In this document: positions 23,606 to 28,376 of the stretch, piece after piece | How the letters are laid out: each line of letters begins with the position of its first letter | Position numbering within the stretch: the first letter of the stretch is position 1 | Origin: UBA5614 sp034678545 | GTDB lineage: Bacteria; Cloacimonadota; Cloacimonadia; Cloacimonadales; Cloacimonadaceae | Reading direction: 5' to 3' | Length of the DNA: 28,376 bases | Assembly: GCA_034678545.1 (NCBI GenBank) | Contig: JAXDBS010000081.1 | Location: forward strand, 1 to 28,376 | The notes under the pieces: model-generated | The model's input: the letters and a program-made list of their open reading frames with translations, nothing else | Databases searched by the model: none | Told to the model about the DNA's origin: nothing | Position numbers and translations under genes: made by a program

Positions 23606-24604
23606 ATGAGAAAAATAAATATAATTGTCTGGGCTCTGCTGCTGTTCGTCAATCTGGCTGCCGTGGATTTCCCCTGGTATTCTCAGGGTGACGACAGATG
23701 GAAACAGGACAGGCTGGGCAGGTCCCGGACCACGATCGGCCGCAGCGGCTGCGTGTTGAGTTGTCTCTCCATGCTGCTCAACGCGGAAGCCTCCAATCCC
23801 CACATCACGCCGGACGAACTGAATTCCTGGCTGCGCCGCAACGGCGGGTTTGCAGGTGCCAACATGCGCTGGCAGGTTCCGGGTGAGATGGATGGCAACG
23901 GCTGCGGTTTGGAACTCGTGGCCCAGGATAAAAAAGCCAACAACTGGAGGTTCCTGAGCGACCAGCTGGCCCAGGGCAACAAGGTCATCGTCAAGGTGGC
24001 GGGGCGCCGCAGCCATTGGGTTTTGGTCACCAAGCAGGAAGGACCCTACAACAAGGCCTCCTCCTACACCATCAACGACCCCGGCATGGAAACCTACAAA
24101 CACCGCACCCTGGCCCATTTCGGCGGCTTCAAGGCAGCCCGTTCCTATTCAGGCAATTGGCTGGACGAAGCAGCTTTCGACCTGGAAAGCGACATCCAGG
24201 TCGTGCCTGTGGATTCTGACGAATACCTCTTCTACGACCTGGTTAAATCTCCCCGCCCCGCCGACGTATATGTCAGGATTGAAAACACCCTGCCAGTCTC
24301 CATCACCGGCTATTTCATCCTGGGGCTGTTTGATAAAAACAATAACTTTGTCCGCACCTTGGATAATGAAATCGCCACGATCGACCCGAACGGCCACTAT
24401 GACCTAATCTACGAAATGAGCGACGTTTCAGCCCTGCAAAATGACAGCTGCTACGTAAATATCCTATACAGCAAGTATTTCTCGAACCTGCCTTCCATGT
24501 ACGACACCATACCCATGATCAAGAACCTCAAGACCGACACCCTCACCAACGCCACCAGTCCCGACAAATCAGAGCCCGACGAGTTGGAAAGCAGCATCCG
24601 CTAA
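23606..24604 (+). CDS. Secreted C39-like cysteine peptidase with C-terminal beta domain
   Basis: The 332-residue protein has a short signal peptide (INIIVWALLLFVNLAAV) followed at once by DFPWYSQGDDRWKQDRLG, a usual opening for peptidase C39-like (C39_2) domains. The candidate catalytic triad is Cys49 (in GRSGCVLSCLSMLLN), His137 (in RRSHWVLVT) and Asp158 (in TINDPG). The domain spans about residues 20-185. The rest (about 200-315) is a strand-rich domain with a possible Ig-like fold (ADVYVRIENTLPVSITGYF), followed by a polar tail. No bacteriocin-transporter parts are present, so this is a stand-alone secreted enzyme rather than a leader-cleaving ABC transporter domain. The substrate is unknown. 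The gene converges with dapD, and its stop TAA shares four bases with the dapD stop. Confidence 0.82.
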   Translation: MRKINIIVWALLLFVNLAAVDFPWYSQGDDRWKQDRLGRSRTTIGRSGCVLSCLSMLLNAEASNPHITPDELNSWLRRNGGFAGANMRWQVPGEMDGNGCGLELVAQDKKANNWRFLSDQLAQGNKVIVKVAGRRSHWVLVTKQEGPYNKASSYTINDPGMETYKHRTLAHFGGFKAARSYSGNWLDEAAFDLESDIQVVPVDSDEYLFYDLVKSPRPADVYVRIENTLPVSITGYFILGLFDKNNNFVRTLDNEIATIDPNGHYDLIYEMSDVSALQNDSCYVNILYSKYFSNLPSMYDTIPMIKNLKTDTLTNATSPDKSEPDELESSIR

Positions 24605-25434
24605 CCCTTCAGCTCGCCCCTCAGGTCCTGTTCCAATATCACCGACAGATCCGTTTTCGCGTCCCTGTATTTTATGATGACCGGACAATAGATCCCAAAC
24701 CCTGTCCTGTCACCGAGCGGGCGGCTGCCCGGCACGACCACTGCGTTCTCGGGGATGCAAACCGGCTGTCCGCTTGGCCTGGCCAGAAAATCCCCCCGCA
24801 CCGCGTCAAACACGGGAGTGGAGCCGGTAATGATCGTGCCTGAAGCGATCACAGCTCTGCTGCGGATGAGCACGCCTTCGTACAGTCCGCTGTTGCCTCC
24901 TATGAAAGCTCCGTCCTCCACGATCACGGGGCGGCTGTTGATCGGTTCCAGGACGCCCCCGATCATGGCCCCGGCCGAGAGGTGAACGTCTTTGCCGATC
25001 TGGGCGCAGCTTCCCACCAGGGCGTGCGAGTCCACCAAAGTTCCGCTGTCCACCCAAGCCCCGATGTTGATGAAGGCCGGCGGCATCACCGCCACCCCCG
25101 ACGCGATATAACAGCCGCTGCGGACGGACGTTCCCCCCGGCACCAACCGGATCCGCTCTGTCAGGCTGAACTGCCTCTCCGTCAGCGTGTCCTTGTCGAA
25201 AAAGCTTTTTTGTCCGCTCCACGGCATCTCGGCCAGCACTCCCATCCTAAAGCCCAGCAGGATCCCCTGCTTGACCCAGGCGTTGACGGTCCAGTCATCC
25301 CCGGTTTTCTCCGCGGCCCTTATCCGGCCTTCGTTCAAGGCCGCTATGAAATCCCCGAACAGTTCCCTGTCCGCCTGTCCGTAGTCAGCCTTCCCGGACT
25401 CATACAGCTCGATGATTCTTTCCTTCAGTTCCAT
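24601..25434 (-). CDS. dapD: 2,3,4,5-tetrahydropyridine-2,6-dicarboxylate N-succinyltransferase
   Basis: DapD transfers succinyl from succinyl-CoA to tetrahydrodipicolinate in lysine/diaminopimelate synthesis. The 277-residue length is typical. The N-terminal helical part contains LNEGRIRAAEK and TVNAWVKQGILLGFRMG, both family signatures. The left-handed beta-helix follows (SGCYIASGVAVMPPAFIN, GAWVDSGTLVDSHALVG, CAQIGKDVHLSAGAMIGG, EDGAFIGGNSGLYEG), ending with PVIIKYRDAKTD. The ATG overlaps the end of the upstream aminotransferase gene by 10 nt, and GAGG lies seven bases before it. The succinylase branch next needs an aminotransferase (DapC), and the overlapping neighbour is a PLP aminotransferase-fold enzyme; see the finding on that pair. 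Confidence 0.96.
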   Translation of the reverse strand: MELKERIIELYESGKADYGQADRELFGDFIAALNEGRIRAAEKTGDDWTVNAWVKQGILLGFRMGVLAEMPWSGQKSFFDKDTLTERQFSLTERIRLVPGGTSVRSGCYIASGVAVMPPAFINIGAWVDSGTLVDSHALVGSCAQIGKDVHLSAGAMIGGVLEPINSRPVIVEDGAFIGGNSGLYEGVLIRSRAVIASGTIITGSTPVFDAVRGDFLARPSGQPVCIPENAVVVPGSRPLGDRTGFGIYCPVIIKYRDAKTDLSVILEQDLRGELKG

Positions 25435-26609
25435 GTTTTATCCTCTTGTTTAAACGCTTTGAGCAATCCCAGCCCGGTTTTTTCCAGTATGGCGCGCGGA
25501 CAGGCAAAATTCAAACGGATGAAACCGCTGCCTTCCTGACCGTAGATTCGGCCGGGGCTGACGGCCAACCCGCCTTTGCGAACCAGCCGCTGCAGCAGTT
25601 CGTCATCGTTCAGGCCCAGGCCGCGGCAGTCGATCCAGGACAGGAAAGTGCCCTCCGGCCTGATCATGTTCAGCCTGGGAAACTCTGCCTGCATGAATTT
25701 GTACAGGGCATCCCGGCTCGTTTCCAGATACTCCAGCAGCGCTTCCAGCCAGGCTTCGCCTTTCGTGTAAGCAGCCTCCAGGGCCACGATGCCGAAGGTG
25801 TTGCCGATAAAAAGATGCATGGTCTGGACGTAATCGTTGAACGCTTGGCGGACCTCCGGATCGGGAATGACGATGGCGGAATTACTCAGCCCCGCCAGGT
25901 TAAAGCTCTTGCTGGGCGAATAGCAGGCAAGGGTGAAACCGGAAAAATCCTCCAACGCTCCGAAGGGAATGTGCTGATACCCCGAATAGACCAGGTCGGC
26001 GTGGATCTCGTCCGCCACCACCCTGACCTTGTGCCGGGCGCACAAGCGCCCCATCTGCAGCAGCTCGTCCCGCGTCCAGACCCGCCCCACCGGATTGTGG
26101 GGGCTGCACAGGATAAAGAGTTTGCACTGTTTCAGCTTCTGTTCAAAATCATCAAAATCTATCCCGTAGCGCCCGTCCTTCAGGACCAGCGGGCTCGTCA
26201 CCAGCCTCCGGCCGTTGCCCTGGGCCGATTCGAAGAAGGGATCATACACCGGCGTTTGCACCAGCACGCCGTCACCCGGGCTGGTCTGCGTCAGCACCGC
26301 AATATTGACGGCGGTGACGATGCCCGGCGTATTAATTATCCATTCCTTCTTTATCTGCCAGCCATAGCGCTTTTCCACCCAGTGAATTACAGCCTCGTAG
26401 TAAGGCGGCAGGCGCAGGTTGTAACCGAAGATCGGATGCTTCAGCCTTTCCTCCATCGCCTCCTGGATCTCCGGCGCGACAGCGAAATCCATGTCCGCCA
26501 CCCACAGGGGCAGGAGTTCCCCCTTCCCGTACAGCATCTCCAGGGCGTCTGTCTTGAAGCAGCCTGTCCCGCGCCGGTCGTAAACAGTGTCAAAGTCGTA
26601 TTGCCACAT
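25425..26609 (-). CDS. MalY/PatB-type PLP-dependent aminotransferase or C-S lyase
   Basis: The 394-residue enzyme belongs to fold-type I PLP enzymes of the MalY/PatB group. It opens with YDFDTVYDRRGTGCFKTDA and LPLWVADMDFAVAPEI, both group signatures. FGYNLRLPPYYEAVIHW and SPHNPVGRVWTRDEL are typical, VVADEIHADLVYSG holds the cofactor aspartate (Asp200), and YSPSKSFNLAGL holds the Schiff-base lysine (Lys234). Family members act mainly as cystathionine beta-lyases/cysteine desulfhydrases, but some transaminate. The gene overlaps dapD by 10 nt, which raises the possibility that it supplies the N-succinyl-aminoketopimelate aminotransferase step (inference). AGGA lies eight bases before the ATG, and TTGACA lies 52 nt upstream. 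Confidence 0.93.
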   Translation of the reverse strand: MWQYDFDTVYDRRGTGCFKTDALEMLYGKGELLPLWVADMDFAVAPEIQEAMEERLKHPIFGYNLRLPPYYEAVIHWVEKRYGWQIKKEWIINTPGIVTAVNIAVLTQTSPGDGVLVQTPVYDPFFESAQGNGRRLVTSPLVLKDGRYGIDFDDFEQKLKQCKLFILCSPHNPVGRVWTRDELLQMGRLCARHKVRVVADEIHADLVYSGYQHIPFGALEDFSGFTLACYSPSKSFNLAGLSNSAIVIPDPEVRQAFNDYVQTMHLFIGNTFGIVALEAAYTKGEAWLEALLEYLETSRDALYKFMQAEFPRLNMIRPEGTFLSWIDCRGLGLNDDELLQRLVRKGGLAVSPGRIYGQEGSGFIRLNFACPRAILEKTGLGLLKAFKQEDKTWN

Positions 26610-26655
26610 TAGATAAATCCTATGTTCAAATCCTTCTCCTTCTGCCGGGGTATAT

Positions 26656-26661
26656 TGTCAA
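26656..26661 (-). promoter_or_regulatory. TTGACA box upstream of the aminotransferase-dapD pair
   Basis: TTGACA on the minus strand lies 52 nt from the ATG at 26609. No -10 box is recognisable at the usual spacing (GAGAAG). Confidence 0.4.
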
Positions 26662-26708
26662 ACCCATTTTGGCAGACTTGACACCAACAGCCACCGCCGC
26701 GTTTTTGC

Positions 26709-26756
26709 TTGACAGCCCGTGTGGTCCGGCAGAGTTTTCCGGATGATTAATCATCC
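26709..26756 (+). promoter_or_regulatory. TTGACA box and 16-bp perfect palindrome upstream of the 26777 gene
   Basis: TTGACA (26709-26714) lies 68 nt upstream of the ATG; a second copy is at 26678-26683. The perfect 16-bp palindrome GGATGATTAATCATCC (26741-26756) sits near the expected transcription start, just before the ribosome-binding site. It may be an operator for a dimeric regulator, or a leader hairpin. Confidence 0.5.
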
Positions 26757-26776
26757 CGTCCCGGAGGGAATGACCC

Positions 26777-27274
26777 ATGACCTTGCCTAGATACATCTTT
26801 ACGGTTTTATTATTGGCGTCTGTTTTCAGACTGGCGGCGGATTCATCCAACCCCTGGCCTGAGGGGGCGACCCCAGCCTTGTGCTATTTTTATAAAAACG
26901 CTTCCGGCCCCGTCACTGTGGAGGCGGATTCCATCCTCTGCCTCGCGGGCCGGCTGCTGGCAGGCTGTGACTCGCGCTACAGGCTGGCAGTGCCCGACTC
27001 CCTGATCGGCTTTATCAAAACAGACGGCCTGTGCCTCGAGCTCACCTTTGCACAAGAATTCGTCCTCTCCGTGCGGGAGCCGCCCAAATATCTGATCAGG
27101 AAAATTCTCATCCCCTGCTCCGGACTCTATTCCACCGATGAGGCCAACGCCACGCCGATCATTTTCCTGGGACGTGAAGCTTACTTTTCAGGGCCGGTCG
27201 GTAACAGCGAAGGGCTGCCTTTACGCGACCGGCTGGCCGAACTGCTGCGTCTTTCCCTGCCGCGCAAAGACTGA
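26777..27274 (+). CDS. Small exported protein of unknown function
   Basis: I do not recognise this 165-residue protein. It has a signal peptide (LPRYIFTVLLLASVFRLAA) and then a compact sequence of likely beta strands (PVTVEADSILCLAGRLLAG, YRLAVPDSLIGFIKTDGLC). Four or five cysteines could form disulfides after export. GGAGGG lies eight bases before the ATG, with a perfect palindrome and TTGACA box further up. The stop codon lies inside a hairpin shared with the convergent gene at 27284. No domain assignment is made. Confidence 0.7.
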   Translation: MTLPRYIFTVLLLASVFRLAADSSNPWPEGATPALCYFYKNASGPVTVEADSILCLAGRLLAGCDSRYRLAVPDSLIGFIKTDGLCLELTFAQEFVLSVREPPKYLIRKILIPCSGLYSTDEANATPIIFLGREAYFSGPVGNSEGLPLRDRLAELLRLSLPRKD

Positions 27275-27287
27275 GCCCGCGGCTCAG
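27271..27287. terminator. Hairpin containing both stop codons of two convergent genes
   Basis: CTGAGCC (27271-27277) and GGCTCAG (27281-27287) form a perfect 7-bp stem with a 3-nt loop. The TGA stop of the forward gene and the TGA stop of the reverse gene lie in opposite arms. There is no T tract, so it is only a possible bidirectional terminator or RNA-end stabiliser. Confidence 0.45.
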
Positions 27288-27733
27288 ATCTGCTTGTCCC
27301 AGCGTGTGTAGCCGTCCACCTCGGGCAGCAGCCCGGCCTCGATGGCGTCTTTCAGCGTCCGGCAGGGCAGGCCTTCCTCCTCGATCTGCTGCCGCGTGAT
27401 TGTTTTCAGGTCCACCTCTCCCGGCAGCGCGTTCTGCATCGCCCACATCAGCTTGTTGTACACTTGGCACCAGGTGAACAGCGGTTTTTCGCGGTTTTCC
27501 GGCAGCGCGTTATAGAGCGCGCAATAGTCCAGCAGGTTGTATTTGTATTCTTCGGAAGGCTGCAGCGCGTAGATCTGCTTCTGCGCCTGGCGGAAGCCCG
27601 GATGCGCCGGGTGTTTCTTGAATTTGAAGGTCCGCCGCGCGTAGATATTGCCCGTCCGGCTGTCCCGGTAAAAGATCAGGTTATCGGCCTTGCCGGTGTA
27701 ACCCTGCAGCATGTTCTGAAATCTGACTTTCAA
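27284..27733 (-). CDS. Conserved-looking hypothetical protein, 149 aa
   Basis: I do not recognise the family. The start is TTG, chosen because AGGAGGAGGGG lies just upstream. The protein is basic at the N terminus and cytoplasmic by sequence (no signal or membrane segment). Residues about 16-45 (ADNLIFYRDSRTGNIYARR, then TFKFKKHPAHPGFRQA) look like a small beta hairpin with many positive charges, and could bind nucleic acid or another polyanion. The rest is helical and ends in DGYTRWDKQI. It is not obviously part of an operon: the hydrolase upstream is 138 nt away with a repeat-like sequence between them. Confidence 0.7.
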   Translation of the reverse strand: MKVRFQNMLQGYTGKADNLIFYRDSRTGNIYARRTFKFKKHPAHPGFRQAQKQIYALQPSEEYKYNLLDYCALYNALPENREKPLFTWCQVYNKLMWAMQNALPGEVDLKTITRQQIEEEGLPCRTLKDAIEAGLLPEVDGYTRWDKQI

Positions 27734-27763
27734 TTTCCCCTCCTCCTGGGATAAGTTCTATTT

Positions 27764-27793
27764 CTCCACAAAGGCGCCAAGGCGCAAAGAACG
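27764..27793. repeat. Short GC-rich motif with doubled AAGGCGC, resembling a dispersed intergenic repeat
   Basis: AAGGCGC occurs twice with a one-base gap (27771-27777 and 27779-27785) within CCACAAAGG...GCAAAG. From memory, sequences of the type CACAAAGGCGCAAAGG are frequent between genes of many environmental bacteria. Here there is one copy, so repetition in this genome cannot be shown from the window. Confidence 0.4.
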
Positions 27794-27871
27794 ATCATAG
27801 CCATGCCTGTGACAATCGCGCAGGACTTGGCGCTAATGTCTTCTTTATGCCATTCATTCTGATGCAAAGGA

Positions 27872-28376
27872 TCATCTGATCCGGTCCAGAAAGGCCGGAA
27901 TCACGGACGGGGAGATTTGGTGCCCGCCGTCAAACGCGTCCAGCCTCACCTTCATCCCCTTGCCCTTGAGCACGCTGTAGGCGTTTTCCGCTTCGCTGAA
28001 CCGGACCACCTCGTCCTGCCTGCCGTGGCTGATGATGATCTCCAGTTGCTTCGCCTTTTTGTAGTCACTTTTCTTGAAGACTTCTGTCATCAGGCCGCCC
28101 CCGCAGGCGATCAGCCCATCGAACACCTTGGGATTCTTGATGGACAGCATGTAGCCGTAATAAGCGCCCTGGGAAAAGCCCAGCAGCCAGGTCTGCCTGA
28201 TTTTATACCGCTTCTCCAGGGATTTGGTCAGCCGGACCAGGTAATCGCTCAGCAGGAAGTAGGCCTTTTCCACCTTGGGATCGGACATGTCCAGCAGCGG
28301 CATCCAGCTGTAACGCTGCTCCGTCCCTTCCAGAAAGGGATAAGGCGCTTCCGGGACCACGTAGATGATGTCGTTG
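27872..28376 (-). CDS. Alpha/beta hydrolase, phospholipase/carboxylesterase type (5' truncated by window edge)
   Basis: The frame is open to the window end: NDIIYV precedes the first possible start at 28360, so the N-terminal part is missing. What remains shows the alpha/beta-hydrolase catalytic set: nucleophile Ser in LLGFSQGAYYG, acid in SHGRQDEVVRF, and His in DGGHQISPSV. GFSQGA and the order of elements fit the phospholipase/carboxylesterase (abhydrolase_2) group, which hydrolyses small esters or lysophospholipids. No lid insertion or signal peptide can be judged. A short inverted repeat (GGATCA-tc-TGATCC, 27869-27882) overlaps the stop codon, without a T tract. Confidence 0.85.
   Translation of the reverse strand, partial: NDIIYVVPEAPYPFLEGTEQRYSWMPLLDMSDPKVEKAYFLLSDYLVRLTKSLEKRYKIRQTWLLGFSQGAYYGYMLSIKNPKVFDGLIACGGGLMTEVFKKSDYKKAKQLEIIISHGRQDEVVRFSEAENAYSVLKGKGMKVRLDAFDGGHQISPSVIPAFLDRIR

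Noticed and set aside
23606..24604. Bacteriocin-processing C39 peptidase
   Set aside because: No ABC transporter domains, no double-glycine peptide genes nearby, and the protein has a signal peptide.
25446..26612. Long plus-strand open frame (388 codons) opposite the MalY/PatB-type gene
   Set aside because: The minus strand has full PLP-enzyme motifs; the plus frame is a mirror product of GC-rich codon use.

Overview
The window looks like chromosomal DNA of a Gram-negative, diderm bacterium of the FCB group, most plausibly Candidatus Cloacimonadota (inference). The reasons are a fused lpxC-fabZ gene inside a lipid A cluster, two large secreted proteins ending in a PNPF...FlgD-like/type IX-style C-terminal domain, split glycine dehydrogenase subunits (gcvPA/gcvPB), several predicted lipoproteins and an outer-membrane barrel-like protein. 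No rRNA, tRNA, phage, transposase or CRISPR array was seen.

Layout. (1) 2-760: 5'-truncated ZIP metal transporter (+). (2) 882-7612: a tight minus-strand block transcribed gcvPA > gcvPB > ompH/skp > lpxD > lpxC-fabZ > lpxA, with gaps or overlaps of a few bases except an 84-nt gap before ompH. (3) 7882-12420: a divergent pair of secreted proteins, a VIT+vWA protein (-) and a multidomain beta-sandwich protein (+), both with the same kind of C-terminal sorting-like domain. (4) 12587-15397: a membrane-anchored TPR protein, then a membrane protein overlapping a winged-helix regulator. (5) 15506-18149: an accessory-looking stretch with a CARDB pseudogene carrying two in-frame stops, a strong terminator, an orphan lipoprotein, a cluster of short repeats, and an AT-rich gene for an LA_2272-like repeat surface protein. 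(6) 18150-21689: core genes ftsY (-), then a polytopic membrane protein, trmB and a dGTPase-like HD hydrolase (+). (7) 21700-24604: a barrel-like protein with an overlapping polysaccharide-deacetylase lipoprotein (-), and a secreted C39-like cysteine peptidase (+). (8) 24601-28376: dapD overlapping a MalY/PatB-type aminotransferase (-), two uncharacterised small genes, and a truncated alpha/beta hydrolase.

How the genes work together. The lpxD/lpxC-fabZ/lpxA block covers three early steps of lipid A synthesis plus fatty-acid dehydration, next to the periplasmic chaperone OmpH, so it serves outer-membrane biogenesis. gcvPA and gcvPB form the P-protein of glycine cleavage. dapD and the overlapping aminotransferase may be consecutive steps of the succinylase route to diaminopimelate. 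Much of the rest of the window encodes exported or envelope proteins.

No clear new multigene system is visible. The most interesting signals are: a TTGACA/G hexamer placed about 47-75 nt upstream of most transcription units on both strands, with a poor -10 element; an FnIII domain split by a domain that recurs later in the same protein; the AT-rich LA_2272-like island bordered by short inverted and tandem repeats; and palindromes just upstream of two small transcription units.
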